Shown: in pieces, positions 27,137 through 35,006 of the stretch | How the letters are laid out: each line of letters starts with the position of its first letter | Position numbering within the stretch: the stretch's first letter is position 1 | Assembly (NCBI GenBank): GCA_951828515.1 | Contig: OX639992.1 | Span: 2,768,217-2,832,216 of the forward strand | DNA: 64,000 nt | DNA from: an uncultured Poribacteria bacterium | Lineage (GTDB): Bacteria; Poribacteria; WGA-4E; WGA-3G | Direction of reading: 5' to 3' | Notes under the pieces: model-generated | Database searches by the model: none | The model's input: only the letters and a program-made list of their open reading frames with translations | What the model was told of the DNA's origin: nothing | Position numbers and translations under genes: made by a program

Positions 27137-28348
27137 ATGCGAAACACAAAACACAAACTTTTCAAAGATAAGAGATTGCGTCACTTGCACGACGAGTTGA
27201 ATATCATTGGTGTTGTGCGAAACCACTTCCTTGCCGTGTGTATGCGATATTACCGTCGGTATGGGAAAGGCGTATCGTATCGGAAAATGTCTTTCCATTT
27301 GACGAAGCTCAAGAAACTTGAGAAGTATCAACATTGGAATATCCCTTACGCATGGGCTTTGCAAAATATGCTGAAACGCTTGGCACAAAGTTTTCGTGAA
27401 ATGAAAACACTCGGTAGAGGTCACCCGCAGTTCAAGCCATGTAAAAAACATAAAGGTATGACGTTTGACAGCACACAAGCACCCCTCGAAAAAGTGTTGG
27501 ATAAACAAAAGCATAAAAGAAATCACCCGACGTATAAAATCCGATTAAATGGACGCTGGTATCGCTTTGCCTTACACCGTCGCATAGAAGGCGAAATCAC
27601 ACAAGTTCAGGTTACACGGGACGCCCTCGGAGACGTGTATATCACGCTCACTGAAGATTACTCGGAAGTCAAATATGAACCCAAGACAGGTAAAGCTGAA
27701 GGGTTCGACTTTGGGATCAAAGACTTCCTGACTGGCAGTGACGGTGAACGATATGGATCTCCAATGTTCTACACACAGAACGCTGATAAGTTGGCGAAAG
27801 CACAAAAGGCACATTCTCGGAAAGTCAAAGGTTCTCATAACAGAGAACGCGAACGCAAGAACGTTGCCCGTATCCATAAGAAAACTGCCAATCAAAGAGC
27901 AGACCACCATTGGAAACTTGCGATAGACTTGTGCCGTCAGTTCGATATTCTGTTCTTTGAAGACCTTAACCTTAACGGTATGAAACACTTGTGGGGTAAA
28001 CACGTCTCCGATCTTGCTTTTGGTGAGTTCCTTGAGAAACTCAAACACCAAGCCAGAAAACGGATACGTTCTGTACTAAAAATCAACCGCTGGTCTCCGA
28101 CAAGTAAGTGCTGTTCTGTGTGTCAACATAAAAATGAAATCTTAACCTTAGCAGTCCGTCAATGGCAGTGTCCGAAGTGTCATACACACCTCGACCGCGA
28201 CCAGAACGCTGCTATGAATATTCTCAAGGAAGGGATAGCTTCCTTTGGATTAGGCGTTGTAAGACCTATTGTTTTGTTCAATCAAATCGTAGGCGTCACC
28301 GTTGAAGCGAACAGTCCGCTTCTGAATTCCACAAATGCTTCTGCTTAA
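27137..28348 (+). CDS. tnpB: RNA-guided endonuclease TnpB
   Basis: 403 residues, the usual TnpB length. The RuvC-like triad is complete: Asp191 in GFDFGIKDF, Glu275 in LFFEDLNLNGM, and Asp355 in HLDRDQNAAMNIL. The zinc ribbon C-S-V-C ... C-P-K-C is intact (Cys326/329 and Cys345/348, with an extra Cys325). The N-terminal half has the helical/WED-like region (FRKMSFHLTKLKKL-like pattern, WYRFALHRRI). TnpB cuts DNA guided by an RNA derived from the element's 3' end and acts to retain the transposon. Nothing suggests inactivation. The neighbouring sequence just beyond 28380 would serve as the guide. Confidence 0.93.
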   Translation: MRNTKHKLFKDKRLRHLHDELNIIGVVRNHFLAVCMRYYRRYGKGVSYRKMSFHLTKLKKLEKYQHWNIPYAWALQNMLKRLAQSFREMKTLGRGHPQFKPCKKHKGMTFDSTQAPLEKVLDKQKHKRNHPTYKIRLNGRWYRFALHRRIEGEITQVQVTRDALGDVYITLTEDYSEVKYEPKTGKAEGFDFGIKDFLTGSDGERYGSPMFYTQNADKLAKAQKAHSRKVKGSHNRERERKNVARIHKKTANQRADHHWKLAIDLCRQFDILFFEDLNLNGMKHLWGKHVSDLAFGEFLEKLKHQARKRIRSVLKINRWSPTSKCCSVCQHKNEILTLAVRQWQCPKCHTHLDRDQNAAMNILKEGIASFGLGVVRPIVLFNQIVGVTVEANSPLLNSTNASA

Positions 28349-28380
28349 CTTTTGCAGAAGCCCCCGAATTCATTCGGGGG
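28337..28380 (+). ncRNA. Predicted 3' scaffold of TnpB omega RNA / element right end
   Basis: Two adjacent stems (8-bp GCTTCTGC/GCAGAAGC and 9-bp CCCCCGAAT/ATTCGGGGG) overlap the end of tnpB and mark the right end. In characterised TnpB systems the guide RNA scaffold is transcribed from this region and the guide lies immediately outside the right end, here from about 28381. The RNA's 5' boundary cannot be set by inspection. Confidence 0.55.
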
Positions 28381-28384
28381 TCTA

Positions 28385-29419
28385 TCACTGTTCTACAGCG
28401 AGTTCATCCGGCGTTTTGGCATGGATAGCGATAAGGACAAAACAGGTGGACTGTAAATTCGCAATCGGTTCCGACAGTTCAATCGGTGTATTGCTGATGA
28501 AACTGCCATCTTCCTGCCGTATGTTTGTTAAATAATTGATAGCAATCCGGCGGGTATTGAGTGGATCATTTCCGGCAGCGAGTGCCATAACTGCAATCGC
28601 TGTGATTTCTGGATCGCTTGGACTCCCCTTATATCTCCCGAATCCACCATCATCATTCTGAAACTGCTTTAGCCATGCAATTTGAACATCAATATCGTAA
28701 ACAGTCTCCAAGCCTTGGACCACCCAAGATGTTATGAAAACGTCAGATCTGCCACCACGTTCTAATGCCCAGCCCCCATCAAAATTAATGCCTTCAGCCA
28801 GCCAATCTGCACCTTTAGATATCGGTTCAAAGTTTTGTTTGAAGCCGAGCCGCCTGAATCCAGCTAATACAGCAGCAGTGTAAAGAACGTTGTCAGGACT
28901 CCGTTCTTTTTTCCCCCATCCGCCACTACGATTCTGTGCTTTTTTTACCCAACGGAGCCCTTTAAAACGGACTTCGGGATCGGTCTCCGCGGTCGCTAAG
29001 GCAACAAGAGCGAAAGTCGTGTGTGCGGTGTTGTTGTTCCAACTCCCGTTATCCCACTGCATATTTCTGAGGTATTGAACCCCCATTCGGACTACCTGTG
29101 ATCCAGTGCCCCACCCGGCATCGATCAATGCCCAAACCGCGAAAGCGGTGCCCTCTACATTGCTATCTCCACCCGGGATTAGGGGCCAACCGCCATCTTT
29201 GTTCTGGTGTTGCACAATGTAAGTTTTCGCGCCTTCTATGGTTTTGAAGAGCGGTGGTCCCTCTATTGGCACTTCGTCGGAAAGGGGACCCTCGCTATCT
29301 GCGGTAATTCCGGCTTTAATGCCTATAAAGAAACTCAACAGCAGATAGCAACATATCAAATTTTTAATTATACCTTGCGGAGGAACAACGTGAGTTTGGA
29401 TTTTTGGCGCGCGTTTCAT
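28385..29419 (-). CDS. Secreted prenyltransferase/squalene-cyclase-fold repeat protein
   Basis: 344 residues. An N-terminal hydrophobic segment (about 18-38) indicates export. The rest consists of alpha/alpha-barrel repeats with QW-like signatures: HQNKDGGWPLI, WDNGSWNNN, NRSGGWGKK, INFDGGWAL, NDDGGFGRY and RQEDGSF. Such domains form the toroid of squalene-hopene cyclase and prenyltransferases. The catalytic DXDD of hopene cyclases is not seen and the protein is half their size, so a binding role is more likely. The TnpB element's right end abuts its stop codon without disrupting it. Confidence 0.75.
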   Translation of the reverse strand: MKRAPKIQTHVVPPQGIIKNLICCYLLLSFFIGIKAGITADSEGPLSDEVPIEGPPLFKTIEGAKTYIVQHQNKDGGWPLIPGGDSNVEGTAFAVWALIDAGWGTGSQVVRMGVQYLRNMQWDNGSWNNNTAHTTFALVALATAETDPEVRFKGLRWVKKAQNRSGGWGKKERSPDNVLYTAAVLAGFRRLGFKQNFEPISKGADWLAEGINFDGGWALERGGRSDVFITSWVVQGLETVYDIDVQIAWLKQFQNDDGGFGRYKGSPSDPEITAIAVMALAAGNDPLNTRRIAINYLTNIRQEDGSFISNTPIELSEPIANLQSTCFVLIAIHAKTPDELAVEQ

Positions 29420-29455
29420 CTATCCGCCCTCCATTTCATTACGGGCTACCGGTTT

Positions 29456-29518
29456 GAATGGAAGGGTGGAATCAGGATGTCCCCATTCTTCCGTCTATCT
29501 TCTTCCAACCTTCCAAGT
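29456..29518. repeat. GGAAGG/CCTTCC inverted repeat
   Basis: GAATGGAAGGGTGGAATC and its counterpart TTCTTCCAACCTTCCAAG flank about 30 bp. Same family as 23421-23503. It lies in the shared upstream region of the repeat-protein gene, within 40 bp of its start. Confidence 0.55.
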
Positions 29519-29563
29519 AAGAACTCATCACTTGATTTAATGCTTTAGGAATCATTAAAAAAT

Positions 29564-30682
29564 TTACGGTTCAATCACAACTTTGTAAACGCCTTCTTGT
29601 CCAAGCATATCAATGCCTTTTTCCAATTGGTGCAACGGTAGGTGATGTGTTATCAATTCATGCAACGGGGCGCGCGTTATCTGAAGGAAATCCAACGCTG
29701 TTTGAAACTGGATCTGCGGATATGCCCATACACCGCAAACATCTAAGTCTTTATTGCAAATCTGGTGAGGTCGGACTCGAATATCTCCAGAATCGGTGTA
29801 ATGTCCAACTTCAATGACCTTACCGCCGCGTCTCACTACGTCCAATGCTTCGGAGAAAACCGCTGGTATGCCTGCACATTCAATGGCGATGTCCACGCCG
29901 ACACCGTTTGTAAGTTCCTGAATCTGCTCAACCCGTTCTTCAGGTGTTGTATCCCCAACATTGATGACTACATCTGCTCCCATCTGCTTCGCCATCTCTA
30001 ATCGACTGTCAACAAGGTCAGTGGCGATGATAGTACCAGCACCGCTATCTCGTAAGACAGCGACGACGAGGAGACCAATCGGTCCACATCCGAGGACTGC
30101 CACGCTGCTTCCGATACTGTAACCATCTCCGACTTGTGGTAGACCGGGGGCACACGCGCGTTCAACAGCGCGGGTCGCGACCGCTACTGGCTCCGTCAAT
30201 ACGCGAATCTCCTCTCGGACGCTTTCCGGCATCTTATAGACCCAAGAGTTGCCGTGAATATAGGTATACTCAGCGAATTCACCATTCAGGTAGGGAGGCG
30301 TTTCGCTGTTACTGAACCCGTAGATAGTTCGTCCAGAACATAAGGTCGGGCGACCCGGTACGTGCAAACAATAATAGCATCTGCCACAGTTCTTTGAACC
30401 GGGCACTACGGTCACACGGTCCCCGGCTTTGATGGGACCTCCCATCACATTCATAACCTGATTCGCATTTTTACCGATTTCAGCAACCGTGCCAACGACT
30501 TCATGTCCTGGGATGACCGGAAATTTTAGGGCAGTATGCCCGAGATACATGTGTTTATCACTTCCACAGATGCCGACGCTGTCCACATGTAAGAGGAGTG
30601 CGTCATCTGCGGGAGACGGTTTCTCAAATTCGCGGATCTCTATTTGCCCCGGTTGGAGCATCACCGCCGCCTGAACTTGCAT
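29564..30682 (-). CDS. Zinc-dependent alcohol/sorbitol dehydrogenase (MDR family)
   Basis: 372 residues. The catalytic-zinc region reads VGICGSDKHMYLG then FPVIPGHEVVGTV, and the structural-zinc loop has the four-cysteine run CGRCYYC...C. The NAD(P)-binding Rossmann motif is LGCGPIGLLVVAVL, about residue 195. A conserved IECAGIPAVFSEAL segment follows. Overall it resembles threonine, sorbitol or other polyol dehydrogenases; the substrate cannot be named. Context with sugar oxidoreductases elsewhere in the window is compatible with polyol use. No neighbour in the operon clarifies the role. Confidence 0.85.
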   Translation of the reverse strand: MQVQAAVMLQPGQIEIREFEKPSPADDALLLHVDSVGICGSDKHMYLGHTALKFPVIPGHEVVGTVAEIGKNANQVMNVMGGPIKAGDRVTVVPGSKNCGRCYYCLHVPGRPTLCSGRTIYGFSNSETPPYLNGEFAEYTYIHGNSWVYKMPESVREEIRVLTEPVAVATRAVERACAPGLPQVGDGYSIGSSVAVLGCGPIGLLVVAVLRDSGAGTIIATDLVDSRLEMAKQMGADVVINVGDTTPEERVEQIQELTNGVGVDIAIECAGIPAVFSEALDVVRRGGKVIEVGHYTDSGDIRVRPHQICNKDLDVCGVWAYPQIQFQTALDFLQITRAPLHELITHHLPLHQLEKGIDMLGQEGVYKVVIEP

Positions 30683-30726
30683 AGTTAAAGTTCCTTATCT
30701 TATTTTTTAGGGTTTATAGACACCAT

Positions 30727-31893
30727 TCATCGTGCCCAGAGCGGAATTAATATCTTTGTCAATTGTGCCAAACTCTCCAAATTGTGTGCAGGAAGGAAAT
30801 AGTCCACATAAGGCAAAGCCGTGCGGATACCTCGACAAATCGGCTGATAACCGTCGCTACCGAGCAACGGATTGAGCCAAATCAACCGATGCGCATGCCG
30901 ATGCAACATCTCCATAGAACGGCGCAATACGTCTACATCGCCTCGATCCCAGCCATCACTGATGAGGATAACGACTGAACGATATGCCGAGAGAGATGGA
31001 GCAAACTGTCGATAGAATTCCAGGAGACTTTCGCCTATTTTCGTCCCGCCCGACCAGTCTGGCACGACATTCGCGACCTCATTCAAACCTTCCGCCAACC
31101 CTTTCCGTCGGAGGAGTCCTGTAATGTTTGTCAGGTGTGTGCTGAAGACTGCGACCTCTACTTCTCTCAACTCCTGCTGCATACCATAGATGAATTGGAT
31201 GAGAAATTTGGCGTAACAATCCATTGAACCACTCACATCACAGAGAAGCAGAATCTTGGTTTTCTTGATTTTCTGCTGTTTCCGAATTAATTCAAGAGGT
31301 TCGCCACCGTGCATAAGACTTTGCCGCCAACTTCGTCGGAAATCTATAGTTTTTCCCTTTTTGCCAACAATCTTTCGTCGACTGAGTTTTGTCGCCAATA
31401 TTGCCGCCAACTTCGCGACGATCTCCCTCGCTTTCTCCATATCCTCTTTTGTGAACTCGCTGAAATCCTTCCGAGTTAAGAGGTCCTCAGCACTATAAGC
31501 GACCGGATCATCCTCCTGTCCCTCCTCACTATCCTCCGTTTCAGTATCCAACCACTGATCCACGATGTCCTGCTCATCGCTTGCATCGGAGAGTTCCTGG
31601 AGACTGGACGGTTCTGATGTCTCCTCCTCCGTCTCCACAGTTTGGAATTCGGGACGTGGGTATCGCCAAAACAGATTGAAAGCGGCATCAAATGTCTCCC
31701 GATCGGCTTCTCCAGCGATGAGATTCGTGCGTGCCGTATGATAAAACGCCTCCCGCTCACCGATGTCGATCAGTTGAACGCTTTCACACCAGCTCAACTG
31801 GTTGGTTGTCGTCACATTGATACCCATCTGTCGGAGCAGACGGCAGAAATCTGTAATTTGTTGAAGAAGGGTCTGTTCAGTCATTTTCTTCAT
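30727..31893 (-). CDS. CoxE-like VWA-domain protein
   Basis: 388 residues. The N-terminal half is a helical CoxE-type domain (FCRLLRQMGINVTTTNQL; FNLFWRYPRPEF), with an acidic linker (EDSEEGQEDD). The C-terminal VWA domain has an intact MIDAS: LLCDVSGSMD (DxSxS), T of GGTKIGESL, and D of ILISDGWDRGD. Such proteins usually work with a MoxR AAA+ ATPase in cofactor insertion, but no MoxR gene is present here. The start overlaps the end of the upstream nucleotidyltransferase gene by 17 bp (ATG 31893; a second ATG at 31884), implying coupling to that family rather than to MoxR. Confidence 0.85.
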   Translation of the reverse strand: MKKMTEQTLLQQITDFCRLLRQMGINVTTTNQLSWCESVQLIDIGEREAFYHTARTNLIAGEADRETFDAAFNLFWRYPRPEFQTVETEEETSEPSSLQELSDASDEQDIVDQWLDTETEDSEEGQEDDPVAYSAEDLLTRKDFSEFTKEDMEKAREIVAKLAAILATKLSRRKIVGKKGKTIDFRRSWRQSLMHGGEPLELIRKQQKIKKTKILLLCDVSGSMDCYAKFLIQFIYGMQQELREVEVAVFSTHLTNITGLLRRKGLAEGLNEVANVVPDWSGGTKIGESLLEFYRQFAPSLSAYRSVVILISDGWDRGDVDVLRRSMEMLHRHAHRLIWLNPLLGSDGYQPICRGIRTALPYVDYFLPAHNLESLAQLTKILIPLWAR

Positions 31894-32833
31894 TCTCCAG
31901 GTAGGTAATGAAGGCGTTCAGTTCTTTGGAGACGCTTGGGAATACCTTGTTCACTCGCTCGGCATTTTTGAGCATTTGTTCATAGTCCAATTTAGCACCG
32001 TAGATATAGACAAAAACGTGACGAAATCCTAAAAGATCCTGTAGTTCCGCACAGGTTTCTTGGGACAGTACAGATACCCGTGTCGGTTTTGGTTCCGCCA
32101 TTTGCTGTAAGAGTGCTTTATGCCACTCTTCCCCGGCAGGTAATGATCGGTCAACCTCGCGTGCGATTCGCACGAAAATGTTTTCCAATTGCTTATAGAA
32201 ATCGTAGAGGTACCTGGCGATCTCAAGTTCTATACTCCGTCTGTACCGCGCCGGGGCATCTTCAATATTTTCCAAAGCTTCCCCGATGCGTCGAACTGCA
32301 TCTTCTACGTTTGTATATCCATCGGAAATGCGCTGTATTAGTTCCGCCTGATTCACTGCGTTAGTTTCCTCTTTTCTTATAAGCGTTCTTTGGCGATCCT
32401 GTGCAGTAGTTGTGTCAAAGCAGATTCCGTTTTTTTGAATGGGCACGGCTTGATTCTGAATACGTTCGCGAAACTGCCCTTTACAATTGTCAAAATTGAC
32501 TAAATCTATTCTGAATTCTTGGCTAAACCCGATGGTTTGTGCGACAGCGCGAAAATATAAATCAGATGGCATCCCCCAGACGGCAATATCAATATCTGAC
32601 CCTTTTGAGAACCATTTCTGTCCGGCGAGTGATCCAAAGACAGCAACCTGTGTTGCCCCAAAGTCTTCATAAAGCATGGTGGCTACTTGATGTGCTGTTT
32701 GCCAGGCGCGCTGCAGTAACGCTTCATCTACCTTCCGGTTCTGCAAGTGTTGATTGAGCTGTCGGCGGTATACTGCTAACTCCTCAGGCGATAAATCTTT
32801 CGCTGTGCGATGGGGGTCTGTCGGTTGATACAT
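31877..32833 (-). CDS. Nucleotidyltransferase-HepT-like fusion protein, paralog A
   Basis: 318 residues. After a helical leader (TAKDLSPEELAVYRRQL) comes a minimal nucleotidyltransferase domain with GS (67-68) and, ten residues on, SDIDIAVWG, giving the two metal-binding Asp residues (80, 82). The C-terminal half (about 165-318) is helical and resembles HepT/HEPN ribonuclease toxins. The catalytic Rx4HxY appears as R-HVFV-Y-I-Y, with His replaced by Tyr. In normal pairs MntA AMPylates HepT; here both are fused and the RNase His is lost. It overlaps the CoxE-like gene by 17 bp and starts 1 bp after the stop of paralog B. Confidence 0.75.
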   Translation of the reverse strand: MYQPTDPHRTAKDLSPEELAVYRRQLNQHLQNRKVDEALLQRAWQTAHQVATMLYEDFGATQVAVFGSLAGQKWFSKGSDIDIAVWGMPSDLYFRAVAQTIGFSQEFRIDLVNFDNCKGQFRERIQNQAVPIQKNGICFDTTTAQDRQRTLIRKEETNAVNQAELIQRISDGYTNVEDAVRRIGEALENIEDAPARYRRSIELEIARYLYDFYKQLENIFVRIAREVDRSLPAGEEWHKALLQQMAEPKPTRVSVLSQETCAELQDLLGFRHVFVYIYGAKLDYEQMLKNAERVNKVFPSVSKELNAFITYLENEEND

Positions 32834-32834
32834 A

Positions 32835-33737
32835 TCACGATCTCCTTAACGACTCGTCCGCCTCCTGCCTCTTTAACCATGCTATAAACACGTCCAATTC
32901 TTTAGAAAGCCTGTCAAATAACTGGCGAATCTGATTTGCATTTCTTTCCGTTTGTTCGTAAACCAGTTCCTCTCCATAGATGTTATTGAAAACGTGGCGA
33001 AACTCTAAAAGTTCCTCCAAAATCGCGAATGTTTCTTGGGAAATCACAGATTGCCGTTCCGCTTGTGGTTCTGTCATTTGCGTTAGTAGTTCTTTATGCC
33101 ATCTACTTCCGTCAGGTATACGTAAATCAACGTCAAGGGCAATCCGCCTAAAGATATTCTCCATTCCTCTATAACAGTCAACGAGATTTTTGGCAATCGT
33201 CGTTTCTATTTCTTCTCTGTATTCAACAGGAGCCGTTTTAATTTTTTCTAACCTTTCCGCGATTTTTCCTATAGTCCCCTCTATTTTATTTCGTTCATCA
33301 GAGATACGCTGGATGAGCGCGCTTCTGTCCACTTTATAGATTACTCCTTTTTCGATAGGAATCAATTGTCTCTGAATTCTCTCACGAAATAACCCTTTAC
33401 ATTTCTTAAAATCAACCAGGTCTACCTTAAACAATCCACTGATGTCCGATACCGCTGATACCGCATAGAAGTACTTCTCAGGTGGAATGCCCCAGATGGC
33501 GATGTCGATATCTGACCATTTTGAGAACCAGTTTTGCTCAGTGAGTGAGCCGAATACAGCGACTTGTGTTGCATCAAAATCTTCATAGAGCATCGCCGCT
33601 ATCCGGTGGGCGGTATCCCATGCGCGTTGCAGCAACGCCTCATCCACCTTCCGGTTTTGCAACTGCTGATCGAGTCGCTGGCGGTATTGCGCTAATTCTT
33701 CTGGCGATAGATCTTTCGCTGTGCGATGGGTGTTCAT
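32835..33737 (-). CDS. Nucleotidyltransferase-HepT-like fusion protein, paralog B
   Basis: 300 residues. It shares the leader (TAKDLSPEELAQYRQRL), the nucleotidyltransferase motif GSLTEQNWFSKWSDIDIAIWG and the HepT-like half with paralog A. The RNase motif reads R-HVFN-N-I-Y, with Asn in place of His. Ends in a charged Arg/Ser tail. The gene starts with ATG and is followed 1 bp later by paralog A, so the two are tandem duplicates in one transcript. Divergence is strongest around 120-150, between the two domains. Confidence 0.75.
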   Translation of the reverse strand: MNTHRTAKDLSPEELAQYRQRLDQQLQNRKVDEALLQRAWDTAHRIAAMLYEDFDATQVAVFGSLTEQNWFSKWSDIDIAIWGIPPEKYFYAVSAVSDISGLFKVDLVDFKKCKGLFRERIQRQLIPIEKGVIYKVDRSALIQRISDERNKIEGTIGKIAERLEKIKTAPVEYREEIETTIAKNLVDCYRGMENIFRRIALDVDLRIPDGSRWHKELLTQMTEPQAERQSVISQETFAILEELLEFRHVFNNIYGEELVYEQTERNANQIRQLFDRLSKELDVFIAWLKRQEADESLRRS

Positions 33738-33790
33738 ACTCCTATCTCCTTAGAGAATAGAATAGCACGAAACGGTTTGGCGCGCAACAA

Positions 33791-33823
33791 AAAACGGGAA
33801 GACCTCTTCGGTTTTCCCGTTTT
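33791..33823 (-). terminator. Intrinsic terminator after the small SH3-like gene
   Basis: AAAACGGGAA (33791-33800) pairs with TTCCCGTTTT (33814-33823). Read on the minus strand the stem is followed by a T-run, 20 bp after the stop of the 33843-34088 gene. A shorter T-run makes it possibly active on the plus strand as well. Confidence 0.8.
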
Positions 33824-33842
33824 AATTACAGCAAAATAGAAT

Positions 33843-34088
33843 CTATCTCGGTGACGCGGCCAACAGTACCTTTTCGACAGCACTGGGTAGTTGGATGAGA
33901 TGAAAACGGTTAGTTGTATAGGCATAGTCTTCGCCACTTTCATCTATGACGCGGATGTAACCGTGAGATGCTGCTTCGTCATCCTGAATGATGCGATATA
34001 CTTTCCCTACCTCAAGAGAAGCGGCATATCCTGCGTTATTAAGACATAGGACGAATCGCTTAAATTGGTTCGCTTGTCTTTTCATCAT
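33843..34088 (-). CDS. Small SH3-like beta-barrel protein
   Basis: 81 residues. The central part (AGYAASLEVGKVYRIIQDDE, then GYIRVIDESGEDYAYTTNRF) has the strand and Asp/Glu-Ser-Gly pattern of a small widespread family of uncharacterised beta-barrel proteins found in cyanobacteria and candidate phyla. ATG at 34088 or 34085; no clear Shine-Dalgarno. It ends 20 bp before a strong terminator. No function is known. Confidence 0.7.
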   Translation of the reverse strand: MMKRQANQFKRFVLCLNNAGYAASLEVGKVYRIIQDDEAASHGYIRVIDESGEDYAYTTNRFHLIQLPSAVEKVLLAASPR

Positions 34089-34168
34089 TAATGAGAATTC
34101 GATCTTCGCTTATGATGGGAGGTGCTAATCCAATATTTCAAAATTCTGTAGTTTAGACTTTTGCACAG

Positions 34169-34891
34169 TCATCGACGTGCTTTCAAGCGTTCTAACTCCT
34201 CTTGAAGTCGAGCAACTTCGGCTTCTGCTTTATGTCGGGCAGTGGCTTCCTGATTGGCGCGTTCTTCTGCGTCCTCGGCGCGTTCTCCTGCATCTTCAGC
34301 TGCAGTGTTGACCCATTCTTGTGCCTCTGGATCGTAGATATCGAAACTATCATCAAGCAGGTGGAATTCTAAGCCGAGTGTCGCAGCCGGAATGCCACCA
34401 GTGGCGAGTGCCGGTATTTCGACATACTCGTCTCCGATGAGCCGGAACCCCATCAGAGGGGTTGGTAAATAACGCCTATCAACATCGTAGAGGAAGTATT
34501 CAGGAATGCCGATCTCTGCGTAGAGCCGCACCTTTCCAGTCAAGTCATTGCGATAAGTGCCTTTGCTTGAGAACTCTAAGACGAAGTCGGGCGGTTTTCC
34601 CTCCTCCCATATTTTATAGATCCGGCGTTCCTTCTTACCGATGCCGAAAGCAACGAAAATGTCAGGCGAGATAGATTTACGGGGATTCCCCTCTTCGTAA
34701 TACATCATCATATCCCCAAGGACATAGACATCAGGGATGTGCGCAAAATGGTTTTCGAGGCGATTAAAATTCTTTAGGAGTTCTCTAAAGTGGCGTTCCG
34801 TTTCAGCCATAGGTTTTCCATCCGATTCGGGATATAGGTCCGCTATTTCTGTCGGTGCGGAAGGAAATGGGAGAGTATTTGGAGGTCCCAT
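34169..34891 (-). CDS. Uma2-family PD-(D/E)XK nuclease-like protein
   Basis: 240 residues from ATG 34891, chosen because AAGGAGA lies 8 nt upstream; a frame to 34930 is less likely. The Uma2/DUF820 core is clear: DMMMYYEEGNPRKSISPDIFV carries the first acidic position, PPDFVLEFSSKGTYRNDLTGK the ExxSxxT..D..K element, and YAEIGIPEYFLYDVD the closing strands. The C-terminal 40 residues form an Ala/Glu-rich coiled coil (ERANQEATARHKAEAEVARL). The family is abundant in cyanobacteria and candidate phyla, with no settled role. Confidence 0.88.
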   Translation of the reverse strand: MGPPNTLPFPSAPTEIADLYPESDGKPMAETERHFRELLKNFNRLENHFAHIPDVYVLGDMMMYYEEGNPRKSISPDIFVAFGIGKKERRIYKIWEEGKPPDFVLEFSSKGTYRNDLTGKVRLYAEIGIPEYFLYDVDRRYLPTPLMGFRLIGDEYVEIPALATGGIPAATLGLEFHLLDDSFDIYDPEAQEWVNTAAEDAGERAEDAEERANQEATARHKAEAEVARLQEELERLKARR

Positions 34892-35006
34892 AAGTTTATC
34901 TCCTTTTCCGTAGATTTTTTTTCGGGTCATAGAGTGCTAACATTATCAAATTGTAGCATATCTTCAACAGTTTCTCAAATTAAGTAAAAGAAAAACATGC
35001 TTTCGC

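Larger units (their letters stand above)
26934..28380 (+). mobile_element. TnpB-only IS200/IS605-family element, apparently intact
   Basis: Left end: outer stem GGTGTC/GACACC (26934-26939, 26969-26974) around an inner CCCCTGAAT...ATTCGGGGG hairpin. Right end: perfect 9-bp hairpin CCCCCGAAT/ATTCGGGGG at 28361-28380, preceded by GCTTCTGC/GCAGAAGC (28337-28344, 28354-28361). Between them lie a consensus promoter, a highly structured leader and a full-length tnpB. There is no tnpA, so mobility would need a transposase in trans. The right tip falls only about 4 bp from the stop of the minus-strand gene at 28385. Exact cleavage points cannot be set from one copy. Confidence 0.85.
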
